Positions 6,673 through 13,209 of a stretch of 13,209 bases of DNA are shown here, in pieces. Position numbers and translations under genes: made by a program. The notes below the pieces were generated by a model. It ran no database searches, was not told where the DNA came from, and saw nothing but the letters and a program-made list of their open reading frames with translations. Each line of letters opens with the position of its first letter. Within the stretch, counting starts at the first letter, position 1. Source of the DNA: an uncultured Faecalibacterium sp. (lineage in GTDB: Bacteria; Bacillota; Clostridia; Oscillospirales; Ruminococcaceae); NCBI GenBank assembly GCA_937907025.1, contig CALESJ010000032.1, positions 1 to 13,209 on the forward strand, in the 5' to 3' direction.

Positions 6673-8913
6673 TCACAGCCCGGCCGCGCCGATGGCCAGC
6701 TGTCCCAGGGCCAGCCCTTCGTCAGAAGGGGAAACCCGTCTGTGGGTGTATACCCGGTATCCGGCGCCTTCCAGCAGAGCGGCGACGCCCTCCAGCACGG
6801 TCCGGTTCAGGAACACCCCGCCCGAAAGCACCACCGGCAGTCCGTCCGGGTTCAGGACCCGGCACTGGTCCAGGGCCATGCGGCACAACGCCTGCTGAAA
6901 CCCGGCGGCCAGGGCGGCGGGGGCAGTCCCGGCATCCCTGGCGGCGCACAGGGCCCGGATCAGGGGGCGGGTGTCGAACCGGCGCACCCCGTCCTCCTCA
7001 TAGTAAGCGGGAATATACACGTCGGCGGGGTCGGCACCCTCGGCCAAGGCTTCCAGCAGCGCCGGGGCCTGGCCGTCATAGCCGGCGTCGGTGCGGCCGG
7101 TGAGCAGGGAATACACCCCGTCGAACAGCCGCCCCATGCCGGAGGACCGGGGGCAGCGGTAGCCGCTGCGCAGCAGCGCCGCCACGCCCGCCCGGCGGGT
7201 AAAATCGGGGGCAGCCTCGGCACACCCGGCGTCCGTGGCCAGGGCCAGGGCGGTGCGGCCGATCTCGGCGGTGCAGGCATCGCCCCCCGGCAGGGCAACG
7301 GGCCGGACAGAGCCCACCCGGCGGAAGGTGCGGTAATCCCCAATCAGACATTCCCCACCCCAGATGGTGCCGTCCGCCCCCAGGCCGGTTCCGTCCCAGA
7401 CCAGGCCGAACACCGGCCCGTCCAGGCGGTTGTCCGCCATGCAGGCGGCCATGTGGGCCCAGTGGTGCTGGACCTGCCGCAGGGGCAGGCCCCGTTCCCG
7501 GGCCATGGCCTCGGCTTCGCGGGTGGAGGCGTAATCCGGGTGCAGGTCACACACCAGGGCGGCGGGCTGCAGCCCGAACAGGTCCAGCGCGCCGGTCAGG
7601 GCGGTGCGGTAATGGTCCAGCGTTTCGGCGTTTTTCAGATCCCCGATGTACTGGCTCACAAAGGCGTGGCGGCCCCGCCCGGCGGCAAAGCTGCCTTTCT
7701 GTTCCGCCCCGAAGGCCAGCACGCCGGTCACGTCCCGGTCCAGCAGGATGGGCTGGGGGGCGTAGCCACGGCTGCGGCGGAAAAATACGGTTGTATCCCG
7801 CCAGACCATGGCCAGGGAATCATCGCACCGGTTGGCGATGGGCCGGTCGTGGAGCAGAAAGCCGTCCGCGATGCCGTGCAGGGCGCGCAGGGCGTCCTCG
7901 TTATCAATAAGCACCGGACAGCCCGAGCGGTTGGCGCTGGTCATGACCAGCAGGTCCGGCCCGCCGGAATGACCGTCCAGCAGCAGGATATGCAAAGGGG
8001 TGTAAGGCAGCATGACCCCCAGCCGGGTGGTGGCACTGAGCCAAGGCTGCCCGGTGGGGTCCAGCTTGTCCAGCAGCAGAATGGGGCGGCGGGGACTTTG
8101 CAGCAGCGCGGCCTCGCTGTCGGTGAAGCGGCAGAACCGGGCAGCCGCGGAAAGGTCCCGGGCCATCAGGGCCAGGGGCTTTTCCGGCCGGTGCTTGCGG
8201 CGGCGCAGCCGGGCCACGGCGCCGGGATTGTCCGCCCGGCAGGCCAGATGGATGCCCCCGGTGCCTTTCACCGCCACGATGCCCCCGTCGGCCAGGGTCT
8301 TCTGGGCCAGGGCAAGGGGGTCACCCTCCTGCAGGTTCCCCTCGGCGTCCCGGTATTCGGCCCGGGGCCCGCACACCGGGCAGCAGTTGGGCTGGGCGTG
8401 ATACCGGCGGCTGGTGATGTCGCCGTACTCGGCAGCACAGTCGGGGCACATGGCAAACCCGGCCATGGTGGTGGCGGGGCGGTCGTAAGGCAGGCGCCGG
8501 ATGATGGAAAACCGGGGCCCGCAGTCGGTACAGTTGATGAACGGGTACCGGTACCGCCGCCCGTGGGGATCGTTCAGCTCTTCCAGGCAGGCCGCACAGG
8601 GGGCCAGGTCGGGGGAAACCAGGGTGGCGGCTTCCCCGGCCGCACTGGGCAGGATGGCAAAGCCGGTTTCGCCGGTGGCGGGAATGTCCGCGGTGCGGAT
8701 GGCCTCGATGACGGCCAGCGGCGGCGGGTCAGCGTCCAGGGCGCGCCGGAACTCGTCCAGCGCGGCGGCGGGACCTTCCAGCTCCAGTTCCAGCCCGGCG
8801 GCGGTGTTGCGGGTCCAGCCGTTCAGGCCCAGGCGGGCGGCCAGCCGGTGGACGAAGGGGCGGAACCCCACCCCCTGCACGATGCCCTCAATGAGAAAAT
8901 GCCGCCGGATCAT
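6673..8913 (-). CDS. hypF: Carbamoyltransferase HypF
   Basis: HypF, 746 aa, full length for the family. It converts carbamoyl phosphate and ATP to carbamoyl-adenylate and transfers the carbamoyl group to HypE. Domains in order: acylphosphatase-like (about 1-90, with VQGVGFRPFVHRLA near 12-25 containing its catalytic Arg); two zinc fingers with CxxC pairs at 106/109, 128/131, 156/159 and 178/181; a YrdC/Sua5-like domain (about 195-385, including KGTGGIHLACRA at 216-227 and MTSANRSG at 324-331); and a Kae1-like domain (about 390-746) with metal-binding HHWAHMA at 483-489, the VWDGTGLGADGTIWGGE loop at 505-521 and a C-terminal SGGVFLNR. All four modules are intact. The start overlaps the hypB stop as ATGA (8910-8913) and has no clear Shine-Dalgarno, so it probably depends on termination-reinitiation from hypB. 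Confidence 0.97.
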   Translation of the reverse strand: MIRRHFLIEGIVQGVGFRPFVHRLAARLGLNGWTRNTAAGLELELEGPAAALDEFRRALDADPPPLAVIEAIRTADIPATGETGFAILPSAAGEAATLVSPDLAPCAACLEELNDPHGRRYRYPFINCTDCGPRFSIIRRLPYDRPATTMAGFAMCPDCAAEYGDITSRRYHAQPNCCPVCGPRAEYRDAEGNLQEGDPLALAQKTLADGGIVAVKGTGGIHLACRADNPGAVARLRRRKHRPEKPLALMARDLSAAARFCRFTDSEAALLQSPRRPILLLDKLDPTGQPWLSATTRLGVMLPYTPLHILLLDGHSGGPDLLVMTSANRSGCPVLIDNEDALRALHGIADGFLLHDRPIANRCDDSLAMVWRDTTVFFRRSRGYAPQPILLDRDVTGVLAFGAEQKGSFAAGRGRHAFVSQYIGDLKNAETLDHYRTALTGALDLFGLQPAALVCDLHPDYASTREAEAMARERGLPLRQVQHHWAHMAACMADNRLDGPVFGLVWDGTGLGADGTIWGGECLIGDYRTFRRVGSVRPVALPGGDACTAEIGRTALALATDAGCAEAAPDFTRRAGVAALLRSGYRCPRSSGMGRLFDGVYSLLTGRTDAGYDGQAPALLEALAEGADPADVYIPAYYEEDGVRRFDTRPLIRALCAARDAGTAPAALAAGFQQALCRMALDQCRVLNPDGLPVVLSGGVFLNRTVLEGVAALLEGAGYRVYTHRRVSPSDEGLALGQLAIGAAGL

Positions 8914-9575
8914 GCGTCGGCGGCCAGGGCTTCGCGCACCTTGCCGGCAATGTGGGCGGCCAGTTCATCCAGCCCGTCGCCGGTGCGGCTGGACACCTGG
9001 AACAGCGGCCCGTCCGGGTTCACGCCCTTGTAGTCGGCGGCGGCCCGGGCCACATCGAAATCAAAGTAGGGGAGCATATCGCACTTGTTCAGCACCAGGC
9101 AGGAGGTGTCGGTGAACATCAGCGGGTATTTGGCCACCTTGTCGTCCCCTTCGGGGATGCTCAGCACGGTGATGCGGAAATTCTCCCCGATGTCGAACTC
9201 GGCGGGGCAGACCAGGTTGCCGATGTTCTCCACAAACAGCACGTCCACGCTGTCCAGGTCAAAGTCCGGCAGGATGTGCTGGATGCTCATGGCCTCGATG
9301 TGGCAGGCGCCGTCGGTGTTCAGCTGCACCGCCGGAATCTTCAGCGCCGCGATCTTTTCGGCGTCGATCTGCCCGGTGATGTCGCCCTCGATGACGCCGA
9401 TGGAAAATTCTTCCCGCAGGCGGGCGATCAGGGCGGTGATCAGGCTGGTCTTGCCGGCTCCCGGGCTGCCCATGACGTTGATCAGGCAGACCTTGTGCCC
9501 TTTCAGGGTGCGGCGCACCTCGGCGCTCACATCCTCGTTCCATTCCATGACCTGATGCAGGACTTTGATCTCCAT
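8910..9575 (-). CDS. hypB: Nickel-insertion GTPase HypB
   Basis: HypB, 221 aa, a SIMIBI-class GTPase that with HypA delivers nickel to the hydrogenase large subunit after the iron centre is in place. Motifs: P-loop GSPGAGKTS (36-44), EGDITGQ (63-69), the metal-site Cys91-His92 in GACHIEA, ENIGNLVCP (116-124) with Cys123, and NKCD (163-166) for guanine specificity. The N-terminal CxxCGC nickel site of E. coli-type HypB and the poly-His stretch of storage-type HypB are both absent, so nickel handling must rest on the Cys/His metal site at the G domain and on HypA. GGAGG (9586-9590), inside the end of hypA, is 10 nt from the ATG. The gene starts 2 nt after hypA. Confidence 0.97.
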   Translation of the reverse strand: MEIKVLHQVMEWNEDVSAEVRRTLKGHKVCLINVMGSPGAGKTSLITALIARLREEFSIGVIEGDITGQIDAEKIAALKIPAVQLNTDGACHIEAMSIQHILPDFDLDSVDVLFVENIGNLVCPAEFDIGENFRITVLSIPEGDDKVAKYPLMFTDTSCLVLNKCDMLPYFDFDVARAAADYKGVNPDGPLFQVSSRTGDGLDELAAHIAGKVREALAADA

Positions 9576-9577
9576 AT

Positions 9578-9919
9578 TCAGTCTACCTCCAGACTCTCTA
9601 CCATGAATTCCTTGCCCGAAAGCCGCTTCAGCCGCATGCTGCCGCAGTAGGGGCAGGCAATGTGGGCGCGGTCAATCTCGCCTTCGCGCCCGCAGTCACG
9701 GCACAATACCTTTAAAGGCACCGTGGTGACCTTGATCTTGGCGCCCTCGGCGGGCGTGCCTTTGGCCAGCACGTCCAGATACATCTGCACACACTCCGGC
9801 ACGATGCCGGAAAAGGGGCCTATCCGCAGGCGAATTTCACGAATATGAGCCGCGTGCTGCTCGGCTGCCGCCTGCAGCGAGATGTCCAGAATGCTCTGGG
9901 TGATGGATAACTCATGCAT
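9578..9919 (-). CDS. hypA: Nickel metallochaperone HypA
   Basis: HypA, 113 aa, the usual size. It binds nickel at its N-terminus and hands it on with HypB. The sequence starts MHELSI, with the invariant nickel ligand His2 and neighbouring Glu3. The zinc domain carries two CxxC pairs, Cys73/Cys76 (CRDC) and Cys89/Cys92 (CPYC). AAGGAGG (9928-9934) is 8 nt upstream of the ATG. It is the first gene of the hyp operon (hypABFCDE) and faces the divergent ech operon, the expected client of its nickel. Confidence 0.97.
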   Translation of the reverse strand: MHELSITQSILDISLQAAAEQHAAHIREIRLRIGPFSGIVPECVQMYLDVLAKGTPAEGAKIKVTTVPLKVLCRDCGREGEIDRAHIACPYCGSMRLKRLSGKEFMVESLEVD

Positions 9920-9965
9920 GGCTCAGCCCTCCTTTTTTGCCGATCTATGCCGAAAATGGACGAAA

Positions 9966-9986
9966 ACGGCGGAAAAATCCCGCCGT
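9966..9986 (-). promoter_or_regulatory. Stem-loop in the hyp 5' leader
   Basis: A perfect 7-bp GC-rich stem (ACGGCGG / CCGCCGT: 9966-9972 with 9980-9986) has a 7-nt loop and is followed on the minus strand by TTT and then CG. If the promoter at 9995-10000 is right, the stem begins only a few bases after the transcription start. A 5'-end mRNA-stabilising hairpin is then more likely than a terminator, though weak attenuation is possible. Confidence 0.45.
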
Positions 9987-9994
9987 ACCTTTCC

Positions 9995-10002
9995 ATTGTA
10001 AC
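9995..10002 (-). promoter_or_regulatory. Predicted extended -10 promoter of the hyp operon
   Basis: On the minus strand TG-T-TACAAT forms an extended -10 element, with the hexamer at 10000-9995. No good -35 lies 16-18 bp upstream (TGGATT at 17), which fits an extended -10 promoter or an activated one. Predicted initiation near 9988-9990 gives a leader of about 70 nt before hypA. It is the best candidate on this strand between the two operons. Confidence 0.5.
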
Positions 10003-10038
10003 ACCATCCTGCACAAAAATCCATACAAAGAAATAGTC

Positions 10039-10067
10039 TTGTAAAACGGAATCGAGAGTACTATAAT
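10039..10067 (+). promoter_or_regulatory. Predicted sigma-A promoter of the ech operon
   Basis: The -35 element TTGTAA (10039-10044) and the perfect -10 TATAAT (10062-10067) are separated by exactly 17 bp. Initiation near 10074 would give a leader of about 57 nt before echA. It lies about 40 bp from the hyp -35 region and is oriented away from it, so both operons share one regulatory region. The near-consensus match makes it stronger on paper than the hyp promoter. Confidence 0.75.
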
Positions 10068-10075
10068 GAAATAAA

Positions 10076-10114
10076 ATTGTCAACAAATCTGGTAGATTGT
10101 CAGGGGTTGTCCCT
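10076..10114 (+). promoter_or_regulatory. Repeats in the ech leader
   Basis: TTGTC occurs three times in the predicted 5' leader, starting at 10077, 10097 and 10107, i.e. spaced 20 and 10 bp. The first two copies extend to ATTGTCA. The first copy is also part of TTGT-CA-ACAA (10077-10086), a short palindrome just downstream of the predicted start site. The last overlaps a small AGGG/CCCT hairpin (10102-10114) abutting the ribosome binding site. Helical phasing suggests a possible protein-binding site, but short AT-rich repeats arise by chance. Confidence 0.3.
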
Positions 10115-10130
10115 CGAGGAGGTCGTTTTT

Positions 10131-12023
10131 ATGGCAATCATTCCAATTTTGATCGCGTGGCCGGCGCTGATGGCACTGGTAATCCCCTGTATCCGGGATG
10201 CCCGTGTCCGCGGCAGGGTCGTATATCTGGGGGCTGGTGTCGTCATGGCGCTGGCCGCCTTTTTACTTGCAGCATGGCTGCAGGGCGGGGGCGGCATCAT
10301 CGACCTGTGCGGCGAGATTCCCATCATCGACCATCTGATGCTGGCCGGGGAATTCGCCCTGATGATCCTCATCGTGGTGCTGAGCATCAAGTACAAAAAG
10401 TACCCGGTGGTGCTGCTCTCGGTGGGGCAGACGGGGCTGCTGGCCTGGTCGGAACTGACCTGCCCGGTGGAATCCCCCACCCATCTGCGGCTGGACTGCC
10501 TTTCCATGCTCATGATCATCATTGTGGCCATGGTGGGCGGGCTCATCTGCATCTATGCCGTTGGCTACATGAAAGCCTATCACCAGCATCACACCGAATA
10601 CCGGGACCGCAGCGGATTCTTTTTCTCCATGCTGTTCTTCTTCCTTGCGGCGATGATCGGCCTGGTCCTGTCTGAGAACCTGGTCTGGATGTATTTCTTC
10701 TGGGAGATCACCTCGGTCATCTCCTTTCTGCTCATCGGCTACACCCGCACCGAGAAAGCGGTCAACAACAGTTTCCGCGCTTTGTGGATGAACCTGCTGG
10801 GCGGTCTGGGTTTTGCCGTTGCCATTGTGGTGGCGGCCCACACCCTGCACACTGTGCAGCTGAATGAACTGGTGGCGGCCAATGCTACCATCCCGGTGGT
10901 GCTGCTGGCCTTTGCGGGTCTGACCAAGTCGGCACAGCTGCCCTTTTCCAGCTGGCTGCTGGGCGCCATGGTGGCGCCCACGCCTTCCAGCGCGCTGCTG
11001 CACAGCGCCACCATGGTCAAGGCAGGCGTGTATCTGCTCATCCGTCTGGCCCCTGCCATGGCCGGCAATATGACCGGCATGACCGTGGCCTTCATCGGCG
11101 GTTTTACCTTCATTGCGGCCAGCATGATGGCCATTGCCCAGAACGACGGCAAAAAGGTCCTGGCTTTCTCCACTGTATCCAACCTGGGCCTGATCGTGGC
11201 CTGCGCGGGCATCGGCGCCGAGGAAACCATCTGGGCCGCCGTGCTTTTGATGATCTTCCATTCGGTGAGCAAATCCATGCTGTTCCAGGCCGTGGGTTCC
11301 ATCGAAAACTCCCTGGGCTCCCGTGATATTGAGGACATGCACGGCCTGCTGCTGCGCCTGCCCCGCCTGACTTACATTATGGGTATCGGCATTGCGGGCA
11401 TGTACCTGGCGCCTTTCGGCATGCTGATCTCCAAGTGGGTGGCTCTGCGGGCCTTTGTGGACGCGGACAACTACCTGCTGGTCATCTTCCTGGCCTACGG
11501 CAGTGCCACCACCATGCTGTACTGGACCAAGTGGCTGTGCAAGCTGGTGTCTTTGCACCACACCAAGGCCCAGGTCACCGACGTGACCCGCAAGGACCAG
11601 TACTTCTCCATGTACATTCACGCGGCGGCCACCCTGGGCCTGTGCCTGCTGTTCCCGCTGGTGTCCTCCCGCGTGGTCACCCCCATCATCCAGGAACTGT
11701 ACGGTACCGCCCATGAGGTGCTGTCCATGAGCGTGCTGACCACCATGGCCATCATGCTGGTCAGCGTGCTGTTCGTGCCGTCTTTGATGTTCCTGCTCAC
11801 CCGCTCGGCCCACCGGGACTATGTTCCCATCTACATGGGCGGCATCAACGAGGGCGACAATACTTACTTTACCAACAGTTTCGGGGAACCGGAACATCTG
11901 TATCTGAGCAACTGGTACCTGCGCTTTGAGTTCGGGCGCCGCCGCCTGATGCGGCCGGGCGTCATCGTATCGGCGGGGGTCCTCGTCGTCATGCTCTGTG
12001 TGATCATAGGAGGTGCGGTATGA
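10131..12023 (+). CDS. echA: Ech-type hydrogenase antiporter-like subunit EchA (NuoL/complex I family)
   Basis: A 630-aa polytopic membrane protein of the NuoL/MrpA antiporter family, the ion-translocating arm subunit of a group 4 energy-converting [NiFe] hydrogenase. Hydrophobic segments run through almost the whole length. Key family residues are visible: Glu192 in FFWEITSVISFLLIGY, Lys266 in GLTKSAQLPFSSWLLGAM, His291 and Lys297 in LLHSATMVKAGVYLL, Lys381 in FHSVSKSMLFQAVGS and Lys435 in APFGMLISKW. A soluble loop (about 558-610) precedes the last membrane helix. The start is the ATG at 10131, with GAGGAGG (10116-10122) 8 nt upstream; an 18-codon extension to a TTG at 10077 would begin at or near the predicted transcription start and lacks a site. 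Length and position as first gene before a NuoH-like gene fit echA. A complex I nuoL is unlikely given the hyp genes and gene order. Confidence 0.9.
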   Translation: MAIIPILIAWPALMALVIPCIRDARVRGRVVYLGAGVVMALAAFLLAAWLQGGGGIIDLCGEIPIIDHLMLAGEFALMILIVVLSIKYKKYPVVLLSVGQTGLLAWSELTCPVESPTHLRLDCLSMLMIIIVAMVGGLICIYAVGYMKAYHQHHTEYRDRSGFFFSMLFFFLAAMIGLVLSENLVWMYFFWEITSVISFLLIGYTRTEKAVNNSFRALWMNLLGGLGFAVAIVVAAHTLHTVQLNELVAANATIPVVLLAFAGLTKSAQLPFSSWLLGAMVAPTPSSALLHSATMVKAGVYLLIRLAPAMAGNMTGMTVAFIGGFTFIAASMMAIAQNDGKKVLAFSTVSNLGLIVACAGIGAEETIWAAVLLMIFHSVSKSMLFQAVGSIENSLGSRDIEDMHGLLLRLPRLTYIMGIGIAGMYLAPFGMLISKWVALRAFVDADNYLLVIFLAYGSATTMLYWTKWLCKLVSLHHTKAQVTDVTRKDQYFSMYIHAAATLGLCLLFPLVSSRVVTPIIQELYGTAHEVLSMSVLTTMAIMLVSVLFVPSLMFLLTRSAHRDYVPIYMGGINEGDNTYFTNSFGEPEHLYLSNWYLRFEFGRRRLMRPGVIVSAGVLVVMLCVIIGGAV

Positions 12024-12883
12024 TGCCGGTCGTTTCCGTTTTGGCGTATCTGCTGCTGGCGCCCCTGGTGGGCGGCCTGCTGGACGGGCTGGACCGCCGT
12101 GTCAGCGCCCGGATGCAGGGCCGTCAGGGCCCGCCCATGCTGCAGCCGTTCTATGATTTGAAAAAACTGTTCTCCAAGCAGATGATCGCGGTCAACAGCG
12201 TGCAGATGCTGCTGAACCTGAGCTATCTGGTTTTCCTGGCGGTGGCCGGCTCCATGCTGTTTGCCGGGGCGGACATCCTGATGTGCCTGTTCATCCTGTC
12301 CACCGCCGATATGTTCCTGGTCATGGCGGCCTCCAGTGACTCTTCTCCCTTCGCCACCCTGGGTGCCGGCCGCGAGATGATCCAGATGATGGCCTACGAA
12401 CCCCTGACCCTGCTCATGGCTGTGGGCTTCTACCTGGCCACCGGCAGCTTCCATGTGGGAACCATCATCCAGATGCCCCACAGTGCCGTGCTGACCATGC
12501 CGGGCTTTTTGCTGGGCTTCATGTTCATCACCGCCATCAAGCTGCGCAAGTCGCCCTTTGATCTGTCCACCAGCCACCATGCTCACCAGGAAATGGTCAA
12601 GGGCATCACCACCGAGATGGCCGGTCCCACCTTGGCTGTGATGAACATTGCCGAATACTACGAGATGGTGCTCATGCTGGGCATCATCGCCCTGTTCTTC
12701 ATCAATGAGCACTGGTGGAGCTGGCCCATCGCCATCGTGGCCTGCCTGGTGATCTATCTGCTGGAAATCCTGTGGGACAACGTGGCCGCCCGCGTCAAGT
12801 GGCGCACCCTGCTGGACAGCTGCTGGGTGGTCACCCTGCTCACCGGCGGTCTCAACGGCCTGATCCTCATGCTGGTACGCTGA
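12020..12883 (+). CDS. echB: Ech-type hydrogenase membrane subunit EchB (NuoH family)
   Basis: A 287-aa NuoH/HycD-family integral membrane protein that anchors the soluble hydrogenase module and forms part of the ion path next to it. Family signatures are RRVSARMQGRQGPPMLQPFYDLKKLFSKQ (26-54), GAGREMIQMMAYEPLTLLMA (115-134), KSPFDLSTSHHAHQEMVKGITTEMAGP (177-203) and ARVKWR (257-262), with conserved acidic residues in the loops. Several transmembrane helices separate them. The first ATG overlaps the echA stop as ATGA (12020-12023), and AGGAGG (12008-12013) is 6 nt from it. A second ATG follows directly and is equally well placed. The gene ends TGA TAA, two stops in frame. Translational coupling to echA is expected. 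Confidence 0.92.
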   Translation: MMPVVSVLAYLLLAPLVGGLLDGLDRRVSARMQGRQGPPMLQPFYDLKKLFSKQMIAVNSVQMLLNLSYLVFLAVAGSMLFAGADILMCLFILSTADMFLVMAASSDSSPFATLGAGREMIQMMAYEPLTLLMAVGFYLATGSFHVGTIIQMPHSAVLTMPGFLLGFMFITAIKLRKSPFDLSTSHHAHQEMVKGITTEMAGPTLAVMNIAEYYEMVLMLGIIALFFINEHWWSWPIAIVACLVIYLLEILWDNVAARVKWRTLLDSCWVVTLLTGGLNGLILMLVR

Positions 12884-12901
12884 TAAGGGGGCGAAAATAC
12901 C

Positions 12902-13209
12902 ATGAAGAAACTTGCAAAATCCCCTTGGATGCTGCACTATGACGCCAGCAGCTGCAACGGGTGCGATATTGAGGTGCTGGCCTGCACCACACCCAAATAC
13001 GATATTGAACGCTTCGGCATCATCAACACAGGCGACCCCTTCCAGGCCGATATCCTGCTCATCACCGGCGGCGTGAACGCCCAGTGTGAAAAGGTGGTCA
13101 AGCAGCTGTATGACCAGATGCCCAACCCCAAAGTGGTGGTGGCTGTGGGCATCTGCGCCTGCACCGGCGGCGTGTTCAAGGACTGCTACAACATCAAGGG
13201 CGGCATCGA
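12902..13209 (+). CDS. echC: Ech-type hydrogenase small subunit EchC (NuoB family), 3' partial
   Basis: The frame from the ATG at 12902 is open to the window edge, giving the first 102 residues of a NuoB/HycG-like [NiFe]-hydrogenase small subunit. The proximal [4Fe-4S] cluster ligands are partly visible: Cys18 and Cys21 in SSCNGCDIE and Cys85 in VGICACTGG, with a fourth ligand probably beyond the edge. Cys28, 62, 87 and 95 are also present. The segment FQADILLITGGVNAQCEKVVKQLYDQMP (47-74) is typical of the family. AAGGGGG (12885-12891) is 10 nt upstream. It follows echB by 18 nt. In the Ech gene order the remaining subunits, including the nickel-binding large subunit EchE, should follow to the right. 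HycG-like subunits of formate hydrogenlyase are the main alternative, but no formate genes are visible. Confidence 0.92.
   Translation, partial: MKKLAKSPWMLHYDASSCNGCDIEVLACTTPKYDIERFGIINTGDPFQADILLITGGVNAQCEKVVKQLYDQMPNPKVVVAVGICACTGGVFKDCYNIKGGI

Noticed and set aside
6529..9033. 834-codon plus-strand frame opposite hypF and neighbours
   Set aside because: It spans several real genes, has low-complexity Gly/Gln/Pro composition and no initiation signal. Length alone is not evidence at this GC content.
9820..10086. 88-codon minus-strand frame across the hyp promoter region
   Set aside because: It overlaps hypA in another frame, runs through the predicted promoter and leader hairpin, and has no recognisable domain.
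10077..10086. TTGTCAACAA as a Rex operator
   Set aside because: Only 10 bp and an imperfect palindrome; a Rex site is an 18-bp inverted repeat, which is not present here.
10077..10130. 18-codon extension of EchA from a TTG
   Set aside because: It would begin within a few bases of the predicted transcription start and has no ribosome binding site, whereas the ATG at 10131 has GAGGAGG 8 nt upstream and begins the first membrane helix.
10263..11897. 544-codon open frame antisense to echA
   Set aside because: It is a by-product of GC-rich coding. The translation is His/Gln/Gly-rich with no fold signature, while the sense strand encodes a clear NuoL-family protein.
10131..12883. echA/echB as part of respiratory complex I (nuoL/nuoH) or an Mrp antiporter
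   Set aside because: The NuoL-NuoH-NuoB gene order, the divergent full hyp set and the NuoB-like third gene fit an Ech-type hydrogenase; no other nuo or mrp genes are seen.

Overview
The window is a compact, high-GC stretch of chromosome. It looks like an anaerobic, fermentative Firmicute of the Oscillospiraceae/Ruminococcaceae type (relatives of Subdoligranulum, Gemmiger or Faecalibacterium). That guess rests on strong AGGAGG ribosome binding sites before most genes, GC-rich coding, a lipoprotein of the clostridial beta-propeller style, and a membrane [NiFe] hydrogenase locus. The genus cannot be fixed from the sequence alone.

There are three blocks. (1) Positions 25-4236, minus strand: a four-gene unit encoding an OmpR-family response regulator, a membrane histidine kinase, an unrecognised 228-aa membrane-anchored protein and a 429-aa lipoprotein. 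The first three genes are joined by ATGA stop/start overlaps. The unit has its own candidate promoter with direct repeats (about 4200-4236) and ends at a hairpin (25-49). (2) Positions 4244-10000, minus strand: a complete [NiFe]-hydrogenase maturation operon in the order hypA-hypB-hypF-hypC-hypD-hypE. It starts from an extended -10 promoter and closes at an 18-bp-stem terminator just after hypE. (3) Positions 10039-13209, plus strand: the start of a group 4 (Ech-type) energy-converting hydrogenase operon, with echA, echB and the first 102 codons of echC. It runs off the right edge, so the catalytic large subunit and ferredoxin-like subunit are not visible.

Blocks 2 and 3 are divergent around a roughly 210-bp intergenic region and plainly belong together. 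HypA/HypB deliver nickel, HypF/HypE make the cyanide ligands from carbamoyl phosphate, and HypC/HypD assemble the Fe(CN)2CO unit for the active site of the Ech large subunit. Ech-type enzymes couple reduced ferredoxin to H2 evolution and ion translocation. The two-component unit lies behind the hyp terminator. Nothing in the sequence links it to hydrogenase control; its targets look like envelope functions.

I see no mobile element, tRNA, rRNA or CRISPR array. No gene-free stretch exceeds 300 bases; the largest is 9920-10130. Several start codons were moved from the longest possible frame to the one with a properly spaced ribosome binding site (response regulator, kinase, hypE, hypD, echA). 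I found no convincing undescribed system. The least explained parts are the 228-aa protein, the Cys/His-cluster lipoprotein and the regulatory DNA of the two intergenic regions.
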